Source of the DNA: Paragordius varius
Lineage: Eukaryota > Nematomorpha
Reading direction: 5' to 3'
Length of the DNA stretch: 64,000 nucleotides
Assembly (NCBI GenBank): GCA_964247055.1
Contig: OZ176051.1
Span: forward strand, 8,618,001-8,682,000
In this document: piece after piece, positions 32,280 through 43,436 of the stretch
Numbering within the stretch: position 1 is the first letter of the stretch
How the letters are laid out: each line of letters opens with the position of its first letter
Program-made: the position numbers and the translations under genes
Notes under the pieces: model-generated
What the model saw: only the letters and a program-made list of their open reading frames with translations
Told to the model about the DNA's origin: nothing
The model's database searches: none

Positions 32280-32822
32280 ACATTCATTCTCTCGATTAAA
32301 ATTGGGCTAGTTATATACCATAGGCTTGTTAAAAATTAAATTTTAAAAAATATGAAATAAATTAAAACCATGGCTATAGTTTGCACTAATAGAAAATTAA
32401 TGAACCGAAATATCAAAAATATTTATACAATAAATCTTGATATTACTTTTTCAGAGAAGCCCAAAGGTAAGAATTAGGCCAACATGACATGTGTACATAA
32501 GCTAAATAAAAATACCGCAAAAGTTACCATGTTTTCTGTTTATATCAATGTTAAATGCGATATTAATAAGAGAAACTTAATTTTGGGCTTAGAATCAAAT
32601 GAACACGATATTTTGCAATAATCTTGCAAATAAAAATGGCGTTCAAGTAGTTTAATAAGAAATTATTTTTCCAAAACTAAATTTTATCAAGATGATTTGG
32701 TTTATTTATATTTTTACTTAAGATAAAAACATAAATTTAATTGCCGTTTCTTTCGGTAGTTTTTTAACAGTATTTTATAATGTCAAGGGTAAGATACCCA
32801 ATTAAAATGGAAGGGTTTAATT
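32280..32822. mobile_element. MITE-like repeat family M4, copy 3
   Basis: The left end is CACATTCATTCTCTCGATTA then AAATTGGGCTAGTTATATAC. The right end is GGGTAAGATACCCAATTAAA then ATGGAAGGGT. Same inverted layout as copy 2, more diverged. Confidence 0.6.
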
Positions 32823-35800
32823 TACATGGTTGGAAATATCCATCCATTTATTGAAAAGGACATATACAAATAAAATAATATCTCATAATTCGTTATTTAG
32901 CGATTCAGACCCAATCAAAAAATACGATAAATATTTAATTTAGCTATAATTTTGTTTACAACCAAACTGATTTTAATTTGGCCATATAAAATATTTTCCA
33001 TCCATTTTTTATTTACATTTTCATTGCTAACTAATGATAATAGCCCTTAATGAGAGTATTTTCTTAGAGTGTTTGTCTTTCTAGGATTTATTTAATTTAT
33101 ATATGCAATTAATTTTCCCTGCGTTTAAGATAATTATAATGACAGCTATAAAATATATAAATTAAAATGTGCAATTAACCTCCCAGGTTTTTTAAGAAAA
33201 TGATACATATTAAATTTAATTAGGTGAATTCTATAATTTAGATAGCCATCTATCAAATTTTATAACAGCATTATGATATTCCGACATTTCCTGTCTGATA
33301 ATATTCAAAAATATAATTGTATCTTTATCCAAAACTTAAAAAACAATTTCGAAAAGGAGAATAAAAGTTTTTGAGATGTGAGTTTTCTTAATATTAGATT
33401 TTTTGATATTATTTCGATTAGAGCACAGTGGCCACTATATTCTGAAATACTATTCTCATAAGATGTATGGATTGGCATAATAATGCTTTTGGTTTTTCCC
33501 TTATAATTGTAAAACGATTTTTACACCTTTTTGGTACCCGTTTGTTAGATGGCAAAATTTGTGCATATTCTGTAAATAAAAATTTTTTTGAAAGCTAAAT
33601 GCATACATCATAATCTACATATAAAGGCAAAACAATATTTTTATAACCCGAAATCACTTTTTTGCCCGTCTAAAATGGGGTAGTTTTATTAAAAAATGGC
33701 TTGCACAATAAAAACATGAAAAAAGTTTTAAAAATTAGAGATTTTCTTAAAAATTTTTATAACGAAAATTTGGTGAAGCAAGTTTTATGGTGTTTTTAAG
33801 CCTAGTGACGGTAATGTTTTAATATATTATGAAAACCCTTTTTTCATATAAGTCAATGATGAACATTTCTATCCCTCAGAAATTTAATTTAGGTTTGTTT
33901 GCTTTTTTGGGGTATTAAAATTACATTTTGAAGACAGAAAATTTTTATGAAAATTTTGAGGTCAGAGAAATTTCCATCATTGAATTATATAGCAAAAGTG
34001 TTTATATATCTTGAAGCGTTACACCGTTCATGCCCCAATATAAAAGTACGCCTCAACAAAATTTTGCTTAGATTTAGGTGTTTTAATAAAAATATGTTTT
34101 TTGTTATAATGTAGCTTATATTAAGAAGTTTATGCGAAATCTCGGCATTACATTTATTGAGAGAACTAACCCATTTGAGACGGACAAAAAATTTGGGATC
34201 GGATAATCAACTAAAAATTAACATTTTATATATTTTACAGTTTAATATATTGTTCATATTTATTTTTTGGAATGCTGTATAAACACCTTTCACTAAAAAA
34301 ATTTTAATTAACAAAATTGCACTATTGTGCCATTTTTTAATAAAAGGCAGTTACCATAAAAGTTTAAATAACTTTAAAATCTCCCATAAAGGCCAAAACC
34401 GAAAAAACCATATAATTTTGATTTTTTTTCATCAAAATATGAATGAGGCTCCCTACCCCCGATTTTGGATGCATTGTAATTGCCTTTACAAAACCTAATA
34501 TGCATTAAAAAAAATTGTGAAATTTATATGGATACATTTTAAATTATTTATATTTGATATATCCCTGGACTACTCAAAAGATATTGAGTGTTAAAAAGCA
34601 TTTTTGCAATATATATATATAATAATTAAAACAAACTTTATCACATTTTTATTTTGACGTCATATATTAATTTTTTTCCCAAAGTTTTAACTTGTGATAA
34701 GTTTATGAAAGTTAAATTGAATTGAATATTATGCTATTTAAAAAAACTGTTCTTTTTATTTAAACTTAAATTTTTTAAATTTAGGATTTTACAAATCAGA
34801 ACTAACAAATACTTGTAAAAGCAGTATTTGTTGAACAAAAGTATTCAAGTTAAAATTAATGTAAATATTTTTTGCCATTAGCCACCCGAAAGTAAAAAAT
34901 TGGCAGCCAATGGAAATTTTTATAAAATTTTACATATTTTAAATATTTTAATTATAATGCGCCTGAAATGGGATTAAAACGATCCAATATCAAATATATT
35001 TTTAACTTAAATATTTTTCATATCCCTGGCTACTCTCAAAGGTAGGGCAGGTATAACATTGGCTTTATCGGAATAAATAGATGTTCATTCAATTGCTAAA
35101 TACATTTTTATATAAATTTAATATAAACACTTATATGTTTTTGGGAATTTTTTTAATGAAATAGAAGTGCATAAAATATCTAATTAAAATGACACGAGAT
35201 GGGATGATCATAAAATTTTTAAAGCATTTTTATTGGAGCAGACATAGCATTGCTCAATATTTATGTGTAAATAGCCAATTTATCCGCATATTAATGAATT
35301 ATTTTTTATATTTTATACTTATTCATAATTCAATTATATGAATTTTGGATAAAATGGCATATTTTACTAAAAATATTTTCGCCTATTCGTTTCTTTTTTA
35401 CTGGTTAACCCGAGATTTAACCCAATAATATATACACCCAGCGTTTTTTCAACAATATAAATAATAAAATTATCGCTGGAGCTTATACATGTCCAAACCT
35501 TTAGACACGTTTTAGGGAGTAAATTTTATTAATAAACTTATTTAGATTATATAAATCTCATAAATATGTGATTGAACAGTGTTTCATGAATATCATGATG
35601 CTTTTCGTTTAGGGCCTTGGATTAAAAAAATTAATTTAAAGATGTGGGCACTGAATGTCTCAAATTTTGCCTCTGAAAAGGGCTAGTGAACAAACGCAAA
35701 AATGTGATTGCGAAATTTTAAATATCCAAATTATGATATCAAATAATAGATAATTTGCCTCAACATTTTTGGTGTTTTGAGCTGAAAACAATACAAATCA

Positions 35801-36235
35801 GTTTAGGATTTATAAAAACACTTCTCTATATAATTTGATGCTAAACATTTCTATTACAAAATCAATTTTGATTAGAAATTCGTTCTTCTTAAAAGTTAAA
35901 TACAATTTTGAATTTGCGCACAAAAAAATATAATTGGGATAATTCGGCTAACAAAAATAATTTATTTGGAAAAATATGAGGTAATTCTGTGGATTTCCGA
36001 TGGGGGTTTACCAAACACTGGAGACACATTAGATATGTAGGCTCTTTCTTTCCTTCCCAGAAAATGCAATGATAGATACATTTTATCATAATGTTATCAG
36101 AATTTCAGTGATATGTTAAGCCATATATTTTTTTAAGGTATATCCTTTTTATTATATAAAGTATTTATTGCGTTTTGAATTTTCTTATTTAAACATTTAA
36201 CTATATATATATATATATATATATTGATTGCAACC
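32823..36235. other. Gene-free AT-rich stretch
   Basis: No ORF with protein-like composition. A loose inverted pair TTTTTTGCCCGTCTAAAATG (about 33657) and CCATTTGAGACGGACAAAAA (about 34171) may mark an old TIR element of about 550 bp. ATATCCCTGGACTACTC near 34558 recurs as CATATCCCTGGCTACTC near 35025. Confidence 0.4.
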
Positions 36236-37330
36236 ATTACACTAGACAACAAATTTTAACTTTTTTTAACTGCCATTCTTGTAAATTCATAATTTATTTC
36301 ATTAAAGTACATAATTATATATCAGAAAAAAAAATTGGTCTAGCATTCAAGAATTTTTTTATATTAGAGTTTATCGATAATTTTTGGCCTGATTTAACAT
36401 TAAACTCGAAATTTCGAAAATTAAAAGTTTTAGATATGTATTTTATATCATTCGAAAGAGCGCAAAAAACTGCATCTTTTAAATGGTAGTAAGTCATTTA
36501 AATCAATCGGATGTAAAAGTTATTTGGATTTAAATGGTCGAAATTTTCAATCCTTAAATAAGTCAAGACACAGACAAACTAATTTGAAAATCATATAAAT
36601 TATTTTATAATTATTAGGGTTATATTAGTATTTAATTAAAAAAAAATGTTTGAAAAAGCTTTTGGTTTGCTTTTTTAATAAAAATTATTATTATCATAAA
36701 TATTTTACTTAGTGGATACTAAAATGCATAATTATAACTGTAAATTTATTACATAATGGCTATAAGAGATCAAAAATTCCTTAAACTTTGTTTTTATCTT
36801 TAAAATTTCGAAATTATCAGCGTCGTAAAGAAAAAAATATTGATGAGATAGTAATTTTTAATAAACAAAAATCTTAAAAATGACTGTTTTTAGTGACATA
36901 AAAGCAATAAAAAAATGTTTTAATCATGTGTTATCTTTTTTGGACATTCATCACCAACTAAACAAAGTTTGAGCTATTTTCATCCATTATTAAAAATATA
37001 ATAATTAAAAAAAGTGCTCTCGCTTCGCGCGTTTGTCGCTCTTTGTGTCCAATATTAACTGTCGATGTAATACATATTAGTATGTATTTTATAGAGTTTT
37101 TATTACTCTTTCGAATGATATTTTACAAATGGGCATTACTTGTATATTTTCAAAGAAAAACATTTTTCAGTAAAATTTTGATAAAGAGGGCGCATAATCA
37201 AAAAAATCAAATTTAACAAAATTCTTCCATCGGGTTATAATTTTTATTTTAGATTTACTGTTAGAATGATACTAAATATCAGAAAATGCAAAAAACTCGA
37301 GTGGCAGAAAAATTTGTTGTCCAGTGTTAT
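36236..37330. mobile_element. Possible 1.1-kb TIR element
   Basis: ACACTAGACAACAAATTTTA at about 36240 is inverted in GAAAAATTTGTTGTCCAGTG ending at about 37326. The inside is non-coding and includes CTCGCTTCGCGCGTTTGTCG. The superfamily is not assigned. Confidence 0.45.
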
Positions 37331-37601
37331 AATATAAAAATGATTATTGACTTGAAAATAACATAAAAAATAAAAATAATGTTAATCAAAGTGTGCCAAA
37401 TTTAGACTTTTATTTTAAGTATTTTCCGATTTGCATTTACTTATACAACTGGTGGTTACTTATGATATATAAATAATTTATGACAATTTTAAAAAAACAG
37501 ATTTCTTTTCAAAATTATTTGTGTGATTATATTTCCCCCCCCCCCCTTTTTTTTTAAAGCTAGAAAAACTATTTAACCCAAAATTTGGCACAAATATATA
37601 T

Positions 37602-38719
37602 ACCATTTGCCTAGAGTCTTAAACACTTCAAGTTGGTCTTTAAACATTTCTAGTTGGTCCTATGACTTTTTTTGCTTTGTTTTTAACTTTTATAAATCAA
37701 ATCGTAAATAATTCATCTATTTTATTGCTTTTAACCTATATTCTATTATTTAACATAAATTTTAAATCGATATCAACTTTTAATATTTGATAAACCGTAT
37801 ATCTTTATTAATTTCTTAAAATAATTTTGGATATTTATAAGACTGTAACACGAAATGAAAAAATATATAAGTTTTCTGGGTTATTAATTGAAATTTTTAT
37901 TTAAAACATTTAAAAATCAATAATTTTGTTCAATTGAAAAAAATAGTTTGAAACAAAAAAATGGTTTTTAAATAAAAAAATATATTTTTAAATGAATAAA
38001 TATATAATAAATGAAGAAAATTAGGTTAATAAATAATAAAATAAAAAAATAAATGCAAATATTATGGTCAAATCAAAATTTATAAATTTTAAGGACCAAC
38101 TTGAAGTGTTTAAGGACCAACTTGAAATGTACAAGGACCAACTTGAATTGTTCAAGGACCAACTTGATTGTTCAAGGACCAACTTGAATTGTTCAAGGAC
38201 CAACTTGAAGTGTTTAAGGACACTTCAAGTCGGTCTTTTAACATTTCTAGTTGGTCCTCTGACTTTTTTAACTTTTATCAATCAAATCGTATATCATTCA
38301 TCTATTTTATCGTTTTTAACCTATTTTATATTAGTAATCTTAAATTTTAAATCAATATCAATTTTCCATCATTGAGAAACCGTATATCTTTATTGATTCA
38401 TTAAAATCATTTTGGATATATAAAGAATTTAACACGTAATTAAAAATATATAGTTTTCTGGGCTATTATTCACAATCTTTTATTGAAAACATTTAAAAGT
38501 TAATAATTTTGTCTAATTGAATAAAAAATTGGTTGAAACAAAAAAATGGTTTTTGAATAAAATTTTTTAGTTTAAATGAATAAATATATAATAAATATAG
38601 AAAATTAGGTTAAAAAATAATAAAATAAAAAATAAATGCAAATATTATGGTCAAATTAAAACTTAAAAATTTTAAGACCAACTTGAAATTTTCAAAGACC
38701 AACTTGAAGTGCAAATGGT
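37602..38719. mobile_element. Foldback element FB-A, tandem double copy
   Basis: The left terminus is ACCATTTGCC and the right is GTGCAAATGGT. Two head-to-tail copies of the FB-A core are joined near 38222, in the opposite orientation to the 23.7-kb copy. At the joint, 21-bp units (AAGGACCAACTTGAATTGTT C, about 38090-38222) run straight into the next copy's left arm. The core AATAAATGCAAATATTATGG and the tract around AAACCGTATATCTTTATT recur in both halves. Confidence 0.8.
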
Positions 38720-39248
38720 ATATAATCCGTATGGTGTCGGAAAAACTGGTTTTGGCCTCAACGTTTTTTTGTAAACAGTTGCATGTTCCCGTTTTGCGCG
38801 TACTGGTTATGACTTTCACTGTTTTATTTTTTATTCCCCATTAGATATATTTACAATATGGTAAAAACGATAAAAAATGTTATAGCAAATTTTTGTTACT
38901 TTCTAAAACTTCTTTACACATTTTTGTTAATGAACCAAATAAAAAGTGTTAATTTTTCAAATTGAATTTTGTATTACAAAATCATTATTACCGCAGCTCT
39001 GTCCAATGTGATTCTTAAAAAGGTAGCGGTTTATGTTCTATGAAGTTCGGGGTTTATTTTCACTCGACATATTCAAAAACATTTTAGCCAATATAAACAA
39101 AATTATAAATGAAACTATCACAAACAAGTAACTAATATTTTATATCCACAATTTAATCTACCAGCTTATTCGCGGCCGCAAACAATGCCACTTGGGATTA
39201 TCTTTACAAATTCAGGGTTAATTTCATATTTAATGTTTAATAATATAA

Positions 39249-40520
39249 ATGATTCAAATGTCAAAATTAACAAAGACAGAATACGTCATTGCATATAAAT
39301 ATATATATAATATTATTACGCTTTTTATGACTAATAATTATATTGAGGGTAATGATTTTTATAATAAAAATAAATTTACTTTGCAAATAATTTTTTTGAT
39401 CTTGTTAATCATGCTCCTTATAATATTATTAACTTTGTTATTTGCTTGTTTAGTCAAAATATTTAATCTGGAAAGGGAGTTTCACCAATTACTACGTATA
39501 ATTTGCCCATCATGTAGCCAAGCGTTCTCAAGAAAAAAGGGCACAGGAAGTATACTTAGAAAATCTCCTTTCTTGAATCCATTTTATTCAATTCTCTCAT
39601 TGGCAGAAGGCGATGAAGAAAATGTGGCTCAAGGTGATTATTATTCATTTAAATCTTTGACACACCTTAGCCCAATACCCACGCCCATAAAAAGCTATAA
39701 GTTAGTAAACGTAGATTCTCCCGAGACTCCTGATTCACAAAGTCCAATCAACACACAGTTGATAACTAAGGTTTTAACACCCAAAGTTTTAGGTTTTCAA
39801 GATGATAATACAAAGGAAAGCCTACAGCCGTTTTTATCATTGAATCTGTCAAAAACACTTCCGAATTTGTCACCAATAAATATTAGCTCAAGCACAGCTA
39901 AAATACAACAATCCTCAAGTCCGTTACAAAAAAATATACATGATAGGGTCACCAATTTAAACTACGAGCCTTCCATGAAAAAAACAATAGAAAATTTAAC
40001 TAGTAAAAAATATCCCCCAAATACTGCTAATGCACAGCTAGCTCAACACTTAGAAAGTAATATTCAATATAAACCAGCTGGTAATATTAATCTTCCCTTA
40101 AACAATAAGGGTAAAACGATGGAGATATCAGACGGTAAGAATGTTGCGCCATTTAAGAAAAAAGTGAGGTTTGCATTACCCGAATCTGGTAATGAAAAAT
40201 TATTTTATCCGACTGATGAGCCATTGCAAAAACCTGAAGCCTATGATGAAGACAGTGATGAAAACAGCGATAGCTTTGAGGATAGTCAAGAAAATTTGAT
40301 GGATCCCACATCGCTGAAAGAAGGCAACGAGAAAACGTATGAAGTCGAAAGTAACGCGTCTTATACCACTTATTATGAAGAAACCGGTACAAATAACATA
40401 AAATCTGATAATCAAAATATATCTTCACAAATAAAAGATGATAAAAGCGGGCAATATAGCACGGATTATTATTATACATCATCAAATTATTATGAAGAAA
40501 AGGGAGGTGGTAAAGAATAA
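39249..40520 (+). CDS. Orphan single-exon membrane protein with PP1-docking motifs
   Basis: A 423-aa intact frame whose composition is clearly protein-like. Residues about 43-72 form one strong membrane helix (FTLQIIFLILLIMLLIILLT). The first 42 residues have no clear signal peptide, so a signal-anchor topology is likely. A short CPSC (86-89) follows. The remaining 330 residues are Ser/Pro/Asn-rich and probably disordered, with many SP/TP sites, an acidic patch (EDSDENSDSFEDSQEN) and a Tyr-rich tail (YTTYYEETG, STDYYYTSSNYYEE). SILR (101-104) fits the SILK consensus [GS]IL[KR], and KVRF (305-308, in KKKVRFAL) fits RVxF. Together these suggest a membrane-anchored PP1 partner. Tail tyrosines could be kinase targets. 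I do not recognise the family. A start at Met4 or Met27 is also possible, as is an upstream exon. Confidence 0.75.
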   Translation: MIQMSKLTKTEYVIAYKYIYNIITLFMTNNYIEGNDFYNKNKFTLQIIFLILLIMLLIILLTLLFACLVKIFNLEREFHQLLRIICPSCSQAFSRKKGTGSILRKSPFLNPFYSILSLAEGDEENVAQGDYYSFKSLTHLSPIPTPIKSYKLVNVDSPETPDSQSPINTQLITKVLTPKVLGFQDDNTKESLQPFLSLNLSKTLPNLSPINISSSTAKIQQSSSPLQKNIHDRVTNLNYEPSMKKTIENLTSKKYPPNTANAQLAQHLESNIQYKPAGNINLPLNNKGKTMEISDGKNVAPFKKKVRFALPESGNEKLFYPTDEPLQKPEAYDEDSDENSDSFEDSQENLMDPTSLKEGNEKTYEVESNASYTTYYEETGTNNIKSDNQNISSQIKDDKSGQYSTDYYYTSSNYYEEKGGGKE

Positions 40521-42721
40521 ACCGTGGGGACATGGATATTTATATATACTATTTAAGGCCAATGTTCAAAAACAATCTCTTAAATATAATGTATTTTATG
40601 ATCATGTCATGTAAATGATTGCTAATCAGCAACTAATAGTTAGTGATATATTATAATTTATCAAAAAGAAAAGTAATAAAAAAACATGATTTAAATCGGA
40701 TTGAAGTAAAAAAGTTGGTAAATAGAGTTTCTTGCCATTTTTTTCTTTCTGAAAATAAAAAATTCCTTTATCTAAAAAAGAATTGAAGTAACCGTAAAGA
40801 ACATTAAAGTGTGATCGTAAAGGGCGTTTTAAGGGTGGAAAAGTTTTGGTCAAAATCTTCGTTATTAAATGCTATATAATATTAAATTTTATAAAGAAAA
40901 TCTAGAAATTATACGTATCAGGTGTTGACATACGAAATTTTTAAATTTTTTTAATAAAAGCTACATTAAACACAATTGTATAAAAAGGTTATTATAAAGT
41001 ACATAAGTAATAATTTTTTCATTAGATTTAGTTAAATTCCTAAAACCTTTCTAATATTTGACAAGATGGCCTGCTTCATTGGTTGTGTTACGCACCTATA
41101 AATACTAAAATATATGATATTATATCAACAAGCGTTGTCCTTCATGTCAGATTGTGCCCAAATATTGGTAAACATATTTGGCACACCTCGATTTTAAAAT
41201 AAGTAATATCAAAGCATTATGATAATGTTAATGACAACAACGCGGAATACAGGTCACCTCACGATTGGTAAATAATTGTCAAAGGAGAAAAAAATGCTTT
41301 TGTAAAAGCAATTTGTATACATGTATATATATATATATTATCCTGTTAAAGTAAATTATTTCTTTTAATTGATGTTATAAGAATAATAATTGGATTTAAA
41401 GGGGAAAATACCGTTTAGACACGCCCCGAAAAAAAGGGGTTTTATCTATTTTTTATGATGGAACGTTAACGAAAGCAGTTAATTATATTTTCAGTTCCAT
41501 ATATATATTTATTTAATTTCAATAACATGTATTATCAAAGATTATTATAATATGTTATAGATTATTAAAAAAATTTAGTGCAAAAAAGGACTTATCTTTG
41601 ATTTTCTTGTAGCATGAGTATCGTACAAATCAACTTGTTTGCAAAAGTATTTTTTTACGAGTTACCCCTAAACTCTATCAGATTATTATATTTTACTGTC
41701 TATACACATAAGGATCATTTATTTCTAAGCTATAAATGTACCGGAGATGGCTTTCAATTGGTTTAAAAGAAGTTTGATCACTTTACCAATTTTTTTCAAA
41801 AAATATGCAATTTGAAAGAAAAATATAATTTAAAATATTATCCATCGAATTAATATTTTCATCTTTTAGGTAGTATATCAACGTGCCAGAAAAAAATGAT
41901 TGTCTTGAGCAGAATACCAGCCATTGAAGCCACTGTCCATTATATTTGTAATTATTGAGGTACTATTCTACGAAGAGGTGCCCAACTGATGCAAAGTTGT
42001 TCTGGTAGTTTCAGGCGAAAGTTATGCAAATGCTTAAAAATACTTTCACTGATTTCGCTAGGTGCAAAGAAAACATTCTAATTTAACAAAATAACCAGTT
42101 TTCTAGCTCCGGTGTTTTTGAATTTATGAATGGTTTTGTCAACTAGATGTGTGTATTAACGATTTCACGGGGCCCCGAAAATTCTACCGCTTTAGTCCCA
42201 CCACAGTTAAAGCGGAATTTCACTAGTTACTTTTAGTTTTTTCGATTTGTAGTTTTTCTAATTAAGCACCTTTTTACCAGGTTTGGTCTCTACCATTGCT
42301 CTTATACATCTATAGATTTTTTTATATGTTGGTCTAGCAATTGTAGTTCTGTATGTCATCCTTTAGTTGTGTGATCTATTAGAGGGCCTACAATCTTTCA
42401 TATAAAATAATAAATTCTGTTATTTATAACCATGTTTTTCACGTGGACCATGTTTACGATATGGCTACTAATTTACTTAAAATCCTTTTTCTTCTGATGA
42501 CACCGTAAATGTTTTTTCTTTGTCAAAAATTTGACATGCTTGCTAAGTGATAAATAATGACATTTTATAGACTTATTATGTGCGTTTGATGTTTAATGTC
42601 ATGACAAAAAGGGGTCCGTATCAAATTGGATGCGTGATTTTCGCCGACTTTTATAACCGTAAAAATATATGAATAAACATGGTTATATATATACAAATGG
42701 GGTTTATAATAAATATACTGA

Positions 42722-42763
<42 letters not shown>

Positions 42764-42896
42764 ATATTAAATAAATATATTCTGATAGGAATATGTATCA
42801 GGATTATCATGGTGCTTTATTCTTTGGTCCTTACGAGTATTATAAGAAAGTTATTTAACTTTTGGGGTAGGTGCTCCATATAGTGAAATCGCAAAA
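40521..42896. other. Gene-free stretch with TA repeats
   Basis: No credible ORF. A somewhat GC-richer patch near 41900-42300 contains the hairpin ACCGCTTTA...TTAAAGCGG at about 42188-42215 and may be a decayed element. A long TA array lies at about 42727-42773. Confidence 0.4.
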
Positions 42897-42909
42897 TAGT
42901 GCGCATTAT
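42897..42909. repeat. 13-bp target-site duplication, left
   Basis: TAGTGCGCATTAT, an exact match to 43424-43436 on the other side of the hammerhead element. Confidence 0.85.
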
Positions 42910-43423
42910 AACAGTTGTTAAAATCCGTAATATAACGATAAAAGATAATTAAATAGCTATTAAATGAAATTATAAATAGAAATTATAAACGATATGTGAA
43001 ACCCTTCGTCAATGTAATCGCAGACTAGTTTCGTGCTTGTTAGCACTCATCAGTACGACACAACTATTTGACTTGGGATTTTCACATATCGATTTCGTAT
43101 ATATATCCAACTTTGCAATTTTGGAATAAATGCAGTTGGTTATACGAATTTAAATTAAATTTAATGTAATTTATGAAAATTAAACTGAAAATTTGAAAAA
43201 TAAACTGAAAATTAACTCTAGGGGTGAGCTTAGATTTAGAGTATAGCTACTTAGGGATTTCATAGAAATCAAATTAATAACTAAGAAGCACTCTATATTT
43301 TCTATTTATAATTTCATTTAATGTCTATTTAATTATCCTATATCGTTATATTACGGATTTTAACAAGTGTTATTACAAAACATAAACAATCCGTTCATTA
43401 CCATTACAATATCATCTTTATCT
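42910..43423 (-). mobile_element. Hammerhead-bearing retroposon-like element, 514 bp
   Basis: The 13-bp sequence TAGTGCGCATTAT occurs at 42897-42909 and again at 43424-43436, exactly flanking this block as a target duplication. Inside, 42908-42982 and 43299-43373 are a long imperfect inverted repeat sharing TTAAAATCCGTAATATAACG. Between them on the minus strand is a hammerhead ribozyme. Long target duplications point to retroposition rather than cut-and-paste. Penelope-like elements and retrozymes are known carriers of type I hammerheads, and a decayed Penelope-like fragment lies at 55.6 kb in this window. There is no ORF, so it would be non-autonomous. Confidence 0.75.
43016..43060 (-). ncRNA. 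Type I hammerhead ribozyme
   Basis: Minus-strand reading: stem I 5' side GTCGTA (43059-43054), core CTGATGA (43053-43047), stem II GTGCT-AACA-AGCAC (43046-43033), GAAA, then CTAGTC and stem I 3' side TGCGAT (43022-43017). All conserved core residues are present. Cleavage is predicted after the C at 43023 (GTC). Stem I pairs over six positions including two G-U wobbles. Stem III is minimal (AC-UA-GU) and self-complementary (ACUAGU), as in metazoan hammerheads that act as dimers. A 12-bp outer helix, CGATATGTGAAA (43091-43080) with TTTCACATATCG (43001-42990), encloses the motif. Self-cleavage is inferred, not shown. Confidence 0.88.
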
Positions 43424-43436
43424 TAGTGCGCATTAT
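43424..43436. repeat. 13-bp target-site duplication, right
   Basis: TAGTGCGCATTAT, an exact match to 42897-42909. Confidence 0.85.

Noticed and set aside
40153-40533. 126-codon minus-strand frame opposite the membrane-protein gene
   Set aside because: Shadow of the plus-strand frame, with His/Tyr/Phe-heavy composition typical of antisense reading.
42495-42505. Other CTGATGA matches (also near 18120, 40216, 47655, 59580) as extra hammerheads
   Set aside because: None has a following stem II and GAAA with a cleavage triplet. Two lie in coding exons.
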